Source: CAYXDO01 sp964463485
GTDB taxonomy: Bacteria > Myxococcota > Kuafuiibacteriia > Kuafuiibacteriales > Kuafuiibacteriaceae
DNA length: 47,952 nucleotides
NCBI GenBank assembly: GCA_964463485.1
Contig: CAYXDO010000079.1
Span: forward strand, 1 to 47,952
Direction of reading: 5' to 3'
Position numbers and translations under genes: made by a program. This document shows, piece after piece, positions 1 through 8,518 of the stretch (position 1 is its first letter; each line of letters begins with the position of its first letter). Under the pieces are notes generated by a model, which saw nothing but the letters and a program-made list of their open reading frames with translations, had not been told where the DNA came from and searched no databases.

Positions 1-11
1 GTGATCTCGCT

Positions 12-145
12 TGAAACGTTTGTCTACCTACTCGGTCACGGATCATTTGAGACAACTGCGGCCGAATTTCCGACGGCGGAAGAGCCTGATCCTATCTGAA
101 ACGCTTGTCTAGTCTTACATGTCTCAGTTTTGCGCGATTGAGACA
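12..145. promoter_or_regulatory. Cluster of TGAGACA/TGTCTCA-like half-sites (possible operator array)
   Basis: Two near-identical 15-mers, TGAAACGTTTGTCTA (12-26) and TGAAACGCTTGTCTA (97-111), lie 85 bp apart. Each reads as an imperfect palindrome of a TGAGACA-type half-site. A further half-site TGAGACA lies at 48-54, and the pair TGTCTCA (120-126) / TGAGACA (139-145) faces each other across 12 bp. The stretch has no convincing gene. It lies beyond the 3' end of the trmO-like gene, so it may control a gene to the left of the window. An operator function is inference; only the repeated motif is seen directly. Confidence 0.4.
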
Positions 146-177
146 GCCTGGGAATCACCCCGCCGCGGCGGGCTGTC
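143..177. terminator. Inverted repeat downstream of the TrmO-like gene
   Basis: GACAGCC (143-149) pairs with GGCTGTC (171-177), and the interior contains a perfect 14-bp palindrome CCCGCCGCGGCGGG (159-172). The structure lies 37 bp past the stop of the minus-strand TrmO-like gene. It has no T-tract, so a Rho-independent terminator is only one reading; a protein-binding palindrome is another. Confidence 0.3.
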
Positions 178-213
178 AAATCGATCTCTTCAGGCGCGTG
201 CGGAACCCCTGAC

Positions 214-756
214 TCACTCAGGGTCCGCGACATACCGCGCAAGCTGCGGTGCATCTCGCGGAATCTCGTCGATCCAGCCGGACTTCGCGTCGGGAAATGC
301 GTCTGCGTACGCAACGTAGGGCTTCAAATCGAGGATCGGAGTGCCGTCCAACAGGTCGATGCCTCGAACGTAGAGGCGTCGGCCTTCGATACGGACGAGC
401 CGAACGGCGGACAGGCCGATGGGGTTGGGGCGGTCCGGAGACCTCGTGGCAAAGAGTCCTCTCTTGATTCGACGGCCGCGCGGCGGCCTCACGAGCGGCG
501 CCCAAGTGCCGCCTCGATCCAACCAACTCAGAACCCAGATCCGCTCCATACCTTCGAGGTCGCTCAGGCTAGCCTCGGGCATTTCGTCGGACAGCTCGAG
601 GACAGCCTCGGCATCGGAATCGACGGCGGCGGCCTGCTGGGGCGTCCCGAATCGACGTCGATACGGAGATCTGACCCAGCCAATCGGCCGAAGGGTGATC
701 GGTGAGTTTGAGGAAGCTTCGGACACTGGAATCAGGGAACCGGTCTCGAATCCCAA
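214..756 (-). CDS. TrmO-like tRNA (adenine-N6)-methyltransferase (TsaA family)
   Basis: A 180-residue protein of the UPF0066/TsaA/TrmO family. E. coli TrmO methylates N6 of the t6A37 modification in threonine tRNAs using S-adenosylmethionine. The family signature RSPDRPNPIGLS is present near residue 105, preceded by a conserved stretch with a GIxR-like LFATRSP context, and the N-terminal PIGWVRSPY segment is also typical. The 180-residue length fits the single-domain short form. The start overlaps the last 25 bp of the upstream aldo/keto reductase gene, so the two are probably co-transcribed. Substrate identity is by family only; some members are uncharacterised. Confidence 0.85.
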   Translation of the reverse strand: MGFETGSLIPVSEASSNSPITLRPIGWVRSPYRRRFGTPQQAAAVDSDAEAVLELSDEMPEASLSDLEGMERIWVLSWLDRGGTWAPLVRPPRGRRIKRGLFATRSPDRPNPIGLSAVRLVRIEGRRLYVRGIDLLDGTPILDLKPYVAYADAFPDAKSGWIDEIPRDAPQLARYVADPE

Positions 757-1553
757 CCCGTCACCAGGCCCTCCTCGAGCGCGTCGAGCTCGGATCTAGA
801 ATCGGCGTCGAGCTCGAAGTCGAACACGGCCGCGTTCTCCTTGATCCGCTCGGCTTTGGTTGACTTGGGCAGGACCACGAGCCCCTGCTCGAGCCCCCAG
901 CGCACGAGGACCTGCGCGGGCGACTTCTGGAGCCGCGAAGCGACCTTCGTGATCGCCGCGTGTCCGAGCCGGTATCCCTTGGTGAGGGGTGAATAGGCTT
1001 CGACGGCGATCTCGGCGCGCTGACAGACCGCTCGCACGGCGCGCTGCTGAAGGAAGGGGCTGATCTCCATCTGGTTGACGTGAGGAATGATCTTGCAGTG
1101 CGAGAGCAACTCCTCGACATGTCGGTCTTGGAAATTACTGATTCCGATGGCTTTGGCCCTGCCGGACGCGTGAATTTCTTCGAGCGCACGCCATGAGTCG
1201 AGCCGGCGTCCGGGCACCGGCCAGTGCAGGAGGTAGAGATCGACGTAGTCGAACCCCATTCTCAGCAGGCTGGCGTTGAAGGCACGCATCGTTCGGTCGT
1301 AACCTTGGTCGTCGTTCCACAGCTTCGTGGTCACGAAGACCTCGGAGCGCGGCACACCGGACTCACGAATGGCCGCGCCCACGGCGTCCTCGTTTTGGTA
1401 GACACGCGCCGTGTCGATGTGCCGGTATCCGATTCTCAGCGCGTCCAACACCGCGCTCCTCGTGTCTTCGGGGCTGGCCCGAAAAACGCCGAGGCCGATC
1501 CGAGGAATCTCCGTTCCCGAGCGAAGTGTGATCGTGGGTGATAGCAACGTCAT
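732..1553 (-). CDS. Aldo/keto reductase
   Basis: NADPH-dependent carbonyl reductase of the AKR superfamily, about 273 residues. All four catalytic positions are visible: Asp and Tyr in DTARVYQNE, Lys in TTKLWND, and His in YLLHWP. The C-terminal phosphate-binding LPKST stretch of the cofactor pocket is also present. The ATG at 1553 is chosen because it directly precedes the first barrel strand (LRSGTEIPRIGLG); an upstream extension in the same frame is Arg/Ser/Pro rich and looks non-coding. It resembles the 2,5-diketo-gluconate reductase-like subgroup, but the substrate cannot be read from sequence. The 3' end overlaps the TrmO-like gene. Confidence 0.9.
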   Translation of the reverse strand: MTLLSPTITLRSGTEIPRIGLGVFRASPEDTRSAVLDALRIGYRHIDTARVYQNEDAVGAAIRESGVPRSEVFVTTKLWNDDQGYDRTMRAFNASLLRMGFDYVDLYLLHWPVPGRRLDSWRALEEIHASGRAKAIGISNFQDRHVEELLSHCKIIPHVNQMEISPFLQQRAVRAVCQRAEIAVEAYSPLTKGYRLGHAAITKVASRLQKSPAQVLVRWGLEQGLVVLPKSTKAERIKENAAVFDFELDADSRSELDALEEGLVTGWDSRPVP

Positions 1554-1703
1554 GGACGGAATGAATAGGCCGATACGCGACGCCACGCCAGGGGGCCTCG
1601 AATCTTCGTGCTGAGCCAGCGGAGAATTCGTCGAGCGCTGGGCACGAGCTGACGGAGTCAGAGCTCCATCGATCGGCATGCCCGTGCGTCGTCCCCGGTC
1701 CGG

Positions 1704-3224
1704 TCACGGCGGGCGGAGCTCGAACACGCCAGCAAACGGGGCACCCGTGAGGATCCCATCGAACCCAAACACCGGAAACTCGATCGCCCCTTCGGTCCCG
1801 GCAGCCAACGGGACTCCAGGCGCCATTCCGCAGCCATCGGAGAGACGCACCGCCGCCAGACAGAGCTCGTCGTCCCAGGACATGAACAAGTAGCGCTCCC
1901 CAGAGGCCCCGCGAACGAACGCGGCGCTGGCCGCGTCTCTGAGATATTGCTGCCAGCCGCAAGCGTCCGTGCCAAACACGCAGCGAGTCTCGGGGCCGAA
2001 GATGGCCGGGAGCGGCTCGAACCCTCCACCTGCCGTTCCGACCATGACCTCATTGCGGTCCGAGCTGACGGCCAGCAAGAGCTCGTCCCCTTCGTCCAAC
2101 ACACTCACCGCCTCGGCCGTCAAATAATCAGCATTCACGACGAAGCCATGTCCCCAAGCCTCTCGCCGACTCAAATCTCCCAGAAATCCAACTCCGCCCC
2201 GGTCGGCCGCAAAAAAGGGCGCGTCGGGCCGACCCGTGGGCGCCACGCGGGTGGGTGTGTTGCCGAGGACGAAGCTCTCCCAGCGGCCCTCCGGCGATCG
2301 AGCCCAGACTCCGCGTCGGCTGACTGCGACAACTCGGCCCGAGTCGTCGGCCGCGATATCCTCGAGCTCGATCGCCGGCACGACCGTGGCGGTTCGCACG
2401 GACCCAAACCCACGCTCGGAGAGCTCGACCTCGAAGACCGTGGTCCCCTGCGCGGGTACGTTCGAGACCGCGAGCGCCCAGACTCTGCTCTCGCCGGCCA
2501 CGCTGATGTGCTCCCATCGAGCCCGCCCGGGGACCTCTACGTGGTGAGCAGGTGAGTCTGGCGGCTTGGTGTCCGACTCGAGGTAGAACAGGAAGCTCGA
2601 GGTCGCAAGGACCGCCCGGTCTCCCGAGAGTCTCTGAAGGTCCTTTCCCTGAAAAATGCCCGCGCTGCGCTCGTCGAGGACGACCAACTCACCGTCGATC
2701 ATCAGCGGAGGCTCCAAGGGGGACGACGACGCTCCCCGAAACCACCGCGGCGAAGGAAGACTCCCGCATCGCGACGAATCCAGGTCAACGTCCAGGATGA
2801 GCTCCGGGACCTTCGCCTCCTTGCTCCGCGCCCGTATGAGCTCCGCGGATACGGGAAACTTGCCGCGGTCGCCGTTGCGCTCCCCTCGGCGACACTCCCC
2901 GAGGCTGCCTTCCACTAGCTGCGCCGATTCCAAAAGCCCCTCTGGGTCGATCCACGGATGAGTACGCTCGAGCTCGGCCCGAGTGAAGGCGACGAGGTGG
3001 GTCGCCACGTCGGGCGAATCGTACACCACGAGCTGATTGGGGAGCGAAAATGGTCGAGATACCTCGAGGACCCTGCCGTCGTGCGACTCGACGACAAAAG
3101 CGAGCGGGAAGTCTCCTTGAGGGATTTGAAGGGCTCCGGCGGGATCGAGGCATGCACCCTCGAGGCCAAGGAGCCACGGCCATACCCATCTCTGGGTTCC
3201 CGTGTGAGTCCGAGCCTCGCCCAC
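1704..3224 (-). CDS. Secreted propeller-like hypothetical protein
   Basis: Protein of 506 residues, not assigned to a known family. It contains regularly spaced beta-rich repeats of the type value-display-value, for example segments around DIAADDSGRVVAVSRRG and LLLAVSSDRNEVMVG, which suggest a multi-bladed beta-propeller. Paired cysteines near the C terminus (CVFGTDACG, CLAAVRLSDGCG) fit an exported protein. The GTG start at 3224 lies 3 bp after the upstream site-2 protease stop; the N terminus has a hydrophobic WPWLLGLEGAC stretch that could act as a poor signal or lipobox. It shares architecture with the lipoproteins at 20408-22909 and 28104-29414, suggesting a paralogous family. Function unknown. 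Confidence 0.7.
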   Translation of the reverse strand: MGEARTHTGTQRWVWPWLLGLEGACLDPAGALQIPQGDFPLAFVVESHDGRVLEVSRPFSLPNQLVVYDSPDVATHLVAFTRAELERTHPWIDPEGLLESAQLVEGSLGECRRGERNGDRGKFPVSAELIRARSKEAKVPELILDVDLDSSRCGSLPSPRWFRGASSSPLEPPLMIDGELVVLDERSAGIFQGKDLQRLSGDRAVLATSSFLFYLESDTKPPDSPAHHVEVPGRARWEHISVAGESRVWALAVSNVPAQGTTVFEVELSERGFGSVRTATVVPAIELEDIAADDSGRVVAVSRRGVWARSPEGRWESFVLGNTPTRVAPTGRPDAPFFAADRGGVGFLGDLSRREAWGHGFVVNADYLTAEAVSVLDEGDELLLAVSSDRNEVMVGTAGGGFEPLPAIFGPETRCVFGTDACGWQQYLRDAASAAFVRGASGERYLFMSWDDELCLAAVRLSDGCGMAPGVPLAAGTEGAIEFPVFGFDGILTGAPFAGVFELRPP

Positions 3225-3227
3225 CCG

Positions 3228-3935
3228 TCACTTCTTGGAACGCGAATAGTCGATGCCGCGAACGAGCTTCTTGAGCAGCTCCGGGTCGTCGTCGGAGAGG
3301 TCGTCGCCCGAGAGATCGAGGTCCGGAGGCATGGGGTAGAGGTTGTCGGCATTTCGCGGCAGGTCCGGCTCCTCATCGAGCTCGGGGTCGGGGGGGAGAG
3401 GCGCAGGGGCTTCCGGCTTGGGCTCCGCGGCCTTGGATCGTCTGCGCTTCTTGAATCGGGCGTAGGCCATCGAGAAGAGCGGCAACGCCTTGGCTCCGTC
3501 GAGCGGGGGCAGCGGCATGAGGTTGAGCACGATCATCGAAGAATTGAGCCTGACCAGGATGAAGAGGAGCTCCTCCCCGAAGGGCAGCGCGAGCACTTCT
3601 GCCTGAAATGGGTACACGACCGCCAGCACGGCCAGCTGAGCGAGCACGCCGCCCCACGAAACGACAGAGTGCTGCCACGGCGTCGCGAACCCAGAGTACG
3701 CACACTCTCCCCCGAGCGCGTGAAGACGTACGTGCTCCACGGTGAGCCCGTTCCTCCAAACGAGCACGGCGTGCCCGAGCTCGTGAATCAGCACCAGCCC
3801 GAAAAAAAGCACCCAACTCACCGGCCGGATCGCCCCGAACCAAAAACAAATCAGGACCACGCCGAAGAGCAGGCTCCAGTGGAGCAAGATGGGCGCACCC
3901 CGGATGCGGCCGATCTGGAAGCTGCCGTTGACCAC
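3228..3935 (-). CDS. Site-2 protease family (M50) membrane metalloprotease
   Basis: Integral-membrane zinc protease of 235 residues. The HELGH metal motif is at residues 51-55 in the second hydrophobic segment, and the third ligand is in the NLMPLPPLDGAK segment (about 138-149), both diagnostic of M50. Four or so membrane spans precede a Pro/Glu/Asp-rich cytosolic tail of about 70 residues with no recognised domain. It lacks PDZ or CBS domains, so it is of the minimal, Rv-/YdiL-unrelated S2P type. The downstream propeller gene begins 3 bp after its stop. Its substrate is unknown; intramembrane cleavage of an anti-sigma factor or processing of a small membrane protein are both possible. Confidence 0.88.
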   Translation of the reverse strand: MVNGSFQIGRIRGAPILLHWSLLFGVVLICFWFGAIRPVSWVLFFGLVLIHELGHAVLVWRNGLTVEHVRLHALGGECAYSGFATPWQHSVVSWGGVLAQLAVLAVVYPFQAEVLALPFGEELLFILVRLNSSMIVLNLMPLPPLDGAKALPLFSMAYARFKKRRRSKAAEPKPEAPAPLPPDPELDEEPDLPRNADNLYPMPPDLDLSGDDLSDDDPELLKKLVRGIDYSRSKK

Positions 3936-3998
3936 GCTCGGATCGATTGTAGCAAACCAAGAGACGGACGTGGGCCTCGATGTGCCCGCGAGCGAAAC

Positions 3999-5594
3999 GT
4001 GCCTTGCCGCGCATGGCGCGCTCGGGTACCTCCGTGCGGACCCGTGCTCGTTCCCTCCGCCATCGCGTTCGTCGCCCTCGCCGGGCAGCTCACCCTCGGC
4101 GAAGATCGCGGGTGGATCGCGGGAACCATCGAGGCGCAGCTCGATCGCGACCCGACGCTCGTGCCTTACGGCAAGGGATCCTTGTTCGTGCCGGCCATGG
4201 CGGAGCCCCTCGACGAGCCTCCCGTCCAGGTCCTGTCAGGGGGAGATCGCGTCGCCGAGGGAACGACGGGCAAGCGGATCGTCCTTGCCCCCGGGTCCTA
4301 CGAAGTCCTGGTGGGTACGGGCGCCCGCGAGCAACGCATCCGGATCAACGCGACCGTGCGCGAGAACCGCACGACGATCGTCCCGCCCTCTTGGGCCGGC
4401 CTCCAAGTCCACGTCGTCGACGAATTCTTCAACGCCCTCCGCAACTCCTACGAGCTCATCCGCGTCGACGACCGAGAGTATGCCGGCGTGGGTTTCGGCG
4501 CAGACGAGCAAGCCGGCGAGCCTCTTTCGACCTGGGTGCTTCGTCCGGGTCTCTACAAGATCGTTCGCGTGGGCGAGACCTACCGAGCGAGGCGAGACTT
4601 CGCGACGGTGCGGCTCCTGGAGGGACGACTCACCCACTTCGTCCTGGTTGTCGACGAGACCACGGGGGACTTCCTCGGCGGCGGTGAGGTCCCCGACGGC
4701 GAGCTGCTCCGCCCGCGGGAGGGGTTCTTTGGCAGCCTCGTGATTGGCGGAGACTTGGCCCTCAATTCCCGGCTGCACGTCCTCGGCGCGACGGATGGGT
4801 TGGGGCTGACGCTCCGAACGTTCCTCGACGCGAAGCTGAGCTACGAAATAGCCAAGAGCCCGCTCCTCCTTCAGCTTCAAATCGAGGAGGGCCAGAGAAA
4901 ATCGCCGGACACGGATTTGGAAAAGGCGAACGACCGAGCAGATCTCGACGCGTTGTACGTCTATCGCTTGGAGCCTTGGGTTGGGCCTTACGCTCGTCTA
5001 GGCGTGGAGACTACGCTCCTTCCTGGCGTGAAGCCCTTCGACGTGCCCACAGACGTAGTCGTGATCGACGCCGCTGGCTCCGCGGACACTCGGTGCAGGG
5101 TCGATGACTTACGCCTCTCACCTCCGCTCGGCCTGACGGCGGCCAAGGAAGGCGCCGGACTCAATCTCCGCGTGTTCAAGAGCGTCTTCGGCGAGAGCAC
5201 CGTGCGCGCCGGTGTCGGCGCTCGGCACATCCTCACGCGTGACCTCCTCGAACAACTCCCTGAAGGCGGCTTCGGCGATGCTTGCCCCGATCCGGCGGCA
5301 GCACGCGTCGTGTTCGTAGAGGTTCCGACGAGTCACCAGATCGGCGTCGAGGGTACCCTCCTCGGATCGGCGCAACTCACTCGATGGGTCGTCGTCAACA
5401 TCGAGCTCGACACCCTCTTGCCGTTCGACGACCTCGCGGGCATCGTGCTCGAAGCGAACGGCTCGGTGGCGCTCAAGCTCACGTCCTACGTCAGCATCAA
5501 CTATGTCCTTCGTTTTCTCCGCGATCGTTCTTTGAGCCCCGACGACCGGATCCAACAAGACGTCTCGGTGCGCTTCAGCTTGGAGCTCCTATGA
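3999..5594 (+). CDS. Predicted outer-membrane protein heading the Mla-type operon
   Basis: About 531 residues, no family recognised. The N terminus from a GTG at 3999 has Arg residues and then a hydrophobic core (SAIAFVALAG), consistent with a signal peptide; GTG 4044 is an alternative. The first half looks like immunoglobulin-like or PEGA-like beta domains (APGSYEVLVGTG; LRPGLYKIVRVG). The second half alternates short hydrophobic strands and ends with SVRFSLELL, as in beta-barrels. Its stop overlaps the MlaE start by 4 bp (ATGA), so it belongs to the lipid-transport operon and may be its outer-membrane partner; that role is inference. A long open extension upstream of 3999 lies antisense to the protease gene and is not coding. 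Confidence 0.75.
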   Translation: MPCRAWRARVPPCGPVLVPSAIAFVALAGQLTLGEDRGWIAGTIEAQLDRDPTLVPYGKGSLFVPAMAEPLDEPPVQVLSGGDRVAEGTTGKRIVLAPGSYEVLVGTGAREQRIRINATVRENRTTIVPPSWAGLQVHVVDEFFNALRNSYELIRVDDREYAGVGFGADEQAGEPLSTWVLRPGLYKIVRVGETYRARRDFATVRLLEGRLTHFVLVVDETTGDFLGGGEVPDGELLRPREGFFGSLVIGGDLALNSRLHVLGATDGLGLTLRTFLDAKLSYEIAKSPLLLQLQIEEGQRKSPDTDLEKANDRADLDALYVYRLEPWVGPYARLGVETTLLPGVKPFDVPTDVVVIDAAGSADTRCRVDDLRLSPPLGLTAAKEGAGLNLRVFKSVFGESTVRAGVGARHILTRDLLEQLPEGGFGDACPDPAAARVVFVEVPTSHQIGVEGTLLGSAQLTRWVVVNIELDTLLPFDDLAGIVLEANGSVALKLTSYVSINYVLRFLRDRSLSPDDRIQQDVSVRFSLELL

Positions 5595-6658
5595 GTCTGG
5601 TGATTTCGGGCCCGCTCACGCGCGGACGCGTCACGGAGCTCCACGCGGAGCTGACACGGCTCGGCGCGAGCCCCGGCGATGTGGAGCTCGACGTCGCCGG
5701 CGTCACCGAAGCGGACAGCGCGGGCGTGGCGCTCCTCGCAACCTTCGCGCGCCGCCTCGAGGGTGAGTCGCGCAAGCTCGTGCTCACCCGCATCCCGCCC
5801 AACCTCGAAAAGACCCTCCGCCTTTTTCCCGCAGTAGGTGACGAGGTTCAGAAAGTCGCACCCAAAAAAGCCTTGTTCGAGTCGGTCGGCGAACGGTCGC
5901 TCGAAGGCTTCGTCGTGGCCGCCGAGTTCGTGATGCTCTGCGCGGACACGGTCTTCTTCGCGGTCACCGGACTCTTCCGACGCCGCGGCACGCGCTGGGA
6001 CGCGGTGCTCTACGAGATGTCGGCGATGGGCTCACGCGCCCTCGGCGTCGTCGGCCTGATCTCCTTTCTGGTGGGCGGAACCATGGCTCTCCAGAGCGCC
6101 GCGCAGCTCCGGCAATTCGGAGCGAACGTCTTCGTCGCCGATCTCATCGGCATCTCGATGACCCGCGAGCTCGGCCCGCTCATGGCGGCCATCGTCGTCG
6201 CCGGGCGTTCGGGCTCGGCGGTCGCCGCCGAGATCGGCACGATGGTGATCAGCGAGGAGATCGACGCGCTCAAGACCATGGGGCTCAATCCGACGCGTTT
6301 CGTCGTCGTACCGAAGGCGATTGCCATCACCATCACTCAGCCGCTCCTGACAGTGCTCGCGAACCTCGCGGGGCTCTTCGGTGGGTTCCTGGTCGCGGTC
6401 ACCTATCTCGACGTCAGCCCCGACGCCTTCATGGGACGCCTCCAAGAGGCGATGAAGATGAAAGACCTCCTGACGGGTCTCATCAAGAGTGTCGTCTTCG
6501 CGTTGCTCATCGTGACGGTGGGTGCGATTTGCGGGCTGCGTACGCGCGGAGGCGCCGACGCGGTCGGACGCAGCACGACCACCAGCGTCGTCGCTGGCAT
6601 TTTCGCAGTCATCATGGCCGACGCGGTGGCCAGCCTGGTGTTCTACTTCGGGGACTGA
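5591..6658 (+). CDS. mlaE: STAS-MlaE fusion permease of an MCE/Mla lipid transporter
   Basis: Inner-membrane permease of about 355 residues. Residues 1-95 form a STAS domain (DVAGVTEADSAGVALL), the MlaB-like element that in E. coli is a separate protein. Residues about 130-355 are the MlaE/YrbE permease, with typical segments such as TRELGPLMAAIVVAGRSGSA, ISEEIDALKTMG and the C-terminal spans. With MlaF and MlaD it would move phospholipid between inner and outer membrane. The ATG overlaps the stop of the upstream gene and the MlaF gene starts 1 bp after its stop, so translation is coupled. Confidence 0.93.
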   Translation: MSLVISGPLTRGRVTELHAELTRLGASPGDVELDVAGVTEADSAGVALLATFARRLEGESRKLVLTRIPPNLEKTLRLFPAVGDEVQKVAPKKALFESVGERSLEGFVVAAEFVMLCADTVFFAVTGLFRRRGTRWDAVLYEMSAMGSRALGVVGLISFLVGGTMALQSAAQLRQFGANVFVADLIGISMTRELGPLMAAIVVAGRSGSAVAAEIGTMVISEEIDALKTMGLNPTRFVVVPKAIAITITQPLLTVLANLAGLFGGFLVAVTYLDVSPDAFMGRLQEAMKMKDLLTGLIKSVVFALLIVTVGAICGLRTRGGADAVGRSTTTSVVAGIFAVIMADAVASLVFYFGD

Positions 6659-6659
6659 G

Positions 6660-7484
6660 TTGGAAGCCGAGAAGTCACACTCACCGTCACACTCGCCGGT
6701 GGAGGTCCGCGGACTCGTGGCGCGCTACGACGACCGGACGATCTTGAATGGCGTCGATCTCACCGTGGAGCGAGGAGAAATTCGCGTGATCTTGGGTGGC
6801 TCTGGGTGCGGCAAGAGTACACTCTTGAAACACATCCTGGGCCTCTCGAGGCCCAGCGAAGGGTCCGTGTTCTTACTCGGCGTGGACGTCGCCCACGCCG
6901 ACGAGCCCGAGCGAGAGGCGCTGATGGGGCGCATCGGGATGCTCTTCCAAGGCGGTGCGCTGTTGAATTCCCTCACCATTCACGAGAACGTCGCGCTCCC
7001 TATCGTCGAGCGCGAGAACCTGCCGAGGTCCGTGGTGGACGAAATGGTGCGTATGAAGCTCGCCCTCGTCGGCCTCGCTCACGCCGCCAAGCTCACGCCG
7101 CCCCAACTCTCCGGCGGAATGAAAAAACGCGCCGCGCTCGCGCGGGCCATGGCGCTCGATCCGGACGTCTTGTTCTGCGACGAACCGAGCGCAGGCCTCG
7201 ACCCGATCAGCTCCGCGGCCCTCGACCAGCTCCTCCTCGACCTGCGAGCACGGTTCGGAATGTCGGTCGTCGTCGTAACTCACGAGCTCAGCTCGATCGA
7301 CGCGATCTCCGATCGCGTCCTCATGCTGCACGAAGGCCGAGTCGTGGCCGACGGCCCCTACCGAGAGGTCAAGGCGCTCGACAACCCATTCGTCAGGGCC
7401 TTCTTCGATCGCGTCGGCGAAGGGACCAAATCCCGCTCGTCCGTGCTCGAGGCGATCACTGGACGTGCCGGAGGTTTGGCGTGA
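6660..7484 (+). CDS. mlaF: MlaF-type ABC ATPase
   Basis: Cytosolic ATPase of the MCE lipid transporter, about 274 residues. Walker A GGSGCGKST, signature LSGGMKKRAALARA, Walker B VLFCDEPSAGLDP and the switch His in VVVTHELSS are all intact. The TTG at 6660 is 1 bp after the MlaE stop with GGGG six bases upstream; GTG 6699, just before the first strand, is the alternative start. The stop overlaps the MCE gene start by 4 bp (GTGA). Confidence 0.93.
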   Translation: MEAEKSHSPSHSPVEVRGLVARYDDRTILNGVDLTVERGEIRVILGGSGCGKSTLLKHILGLSRPSEGSVFLLGVDVAHADEPEREALMGRIGMLFQGGALLNSLTIHENVALPIVERENLPRSVVDEMVRMKLALVGLAHAAKLTPPQLSGGMKKRAALARAMALDPDVLFCDEPSAGLDPISSAALDQLLLDLRARFGMSVVVVTHELSSIDAISDRVLMLHEGRVVADGPYREVKALDNPFVRAFFDRVGEGTKSRSSVLEAITGRAGGLA

Positions 7485-8518
7485 ATCTGACCAAAGCCCA
7501 GAAAGTGCGCCTCGGCGCCTTCGTGATCAGCGGGGGCTCCCTCTTCGTCACCGCCCTCTTGATTCTCGCCGGAATGAAAGTCTGGCAGAGCCGAGACTTG
7601 TACTCCGTGCGCTTCAAAGAGAGTGTGAGCGGCCTCGAAAAGAGCGCTCAAGTCAAATATCAGGGTCTTCGGGTGGGCCGAGTGGAGTCCATGTCGATCG
7701 CCAAAGACGACCCCAACTCGATCGAAATCGTACTCTCTCTCGACGCTGGGACCACTCTCTACCAAGGGACCGAAGCTCGGCTCGACGCGAGCGGCATCAC
7801 GGGCCTGAAGACCATCAACCTGAGCGCTGGAGACCAACGCAAAGGAGTCATTTCGCCAGGAAGTGTCCTCCCCGCGGGTCAGTCATTCCTCGACCGTATA
7901 ACCGGCCAGGCGGAAGAGATCGCCGTGAAGATCGACGTCATCGCCTCTCAGCTCGCGACGTGGACGAGCGATGACAACCGCCGGAGGATCGAGAAGCTGC
8001 TCGACAACCTGAACCAGCTGCTGGTGGACGTAGACAACCTCGTGGTCGCCACCAAGGACCCCCTGGCCGGGGCTCTGACCGAGGTGCAGAAGTCAGGCGG
8101 AGTCATTAGGGACACCGCGGCCAAGACCGGGAACGCAGTCGAGCGAGTCTCCACGGAAGCCGCGAGCACCATCGCCGAGGCCCGAAAAGCGCTCGAGGAA
8201 GTCCATCGGTTGCTCGGAGCGATCGAGACGAAGAAGGTCGCGAGCACGGTAGCTTCGGCCGAGTCCGCCATGAAGAGCCTCGACGAGCGCCTGTCTGATC
8301 CCGAGCTTGGAAAAGCGGTCAAGGATCTTAGGCAAGCCATGGTGGAGATTTCGAAGCTGCTCGGGGAGGTCGAGCTGACGGTAAAGGCGGGCCGCGAGGA
8401 CTTGGTGCTCAGCCTCAAGCACGTCCGACAGGCCACCGAAGACCTCCGCGAATTCAGTCGAATCATCGCACAGGACCCCTCGGTGCTCGTTCGAGGAAAG
8501 GAGTCCGCGGGTGAGTAA
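7481..8518 (+). CDS. mlaD: MCE-domain protein (MlaD-like), membrane-anchored
   Basis: About 345 residues. One N-terminal membrane span (residues about 10-32), then an MCE domain (about 38-120; VRFKESVSGLEKSAQVKYQG, GITGLKTINLS), then a long helical region rich in Ala/Glu/Lys/Leu, likely a coiled coil lining a periplasmic tunnel. The tail is much longer than in E. coli MlaD (about 183 residues), closer to PqiB/YebT or actinobacterial Mce proteins. The GTG start overlaps the MlaF stop, and the stop overlaps the lipoprotein start by 8 bp. It would carry lipid through the periplasm to the outer-membrane partner. Confidence 0.92.
   Translation: MNLTKAQKVRLGAFVISGGSLFVTALLILAGMKVWQSRDLYSVRFKESVSGLEKSAQVKYQGLRVGRVESMSIAKDDPNSIEIVLSLDAGTTLYQGTEARLDASGITGLKTINLSAGDQRKGVISPGSVLPAGQSFLDRITGQAEEIAVKIDVIASQLATWTSDDNRRRIEKLLDNLNQLLVDVDNLVVATKDPLAGALTEVQKSGGVIRDTAAKTGNAVERVSTEAASTIAEARKALEEVHRLLGAIETKKVASTVASAESAMKSLDERLSDPELGKAVKDLRQAMVEISKLLGEVELTVKAGREDLVLSLKHVRQATEDLREFSRIIAQDPSVLVRGKESAGE

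Noticed and set aside
2958..3998. Long plus-strand open frame extending the outer-membrane gene leftward
   Set aside because: It is antisense to the site-2 protease and propeller genes and lacks a start signal; the supported start is near 3999.
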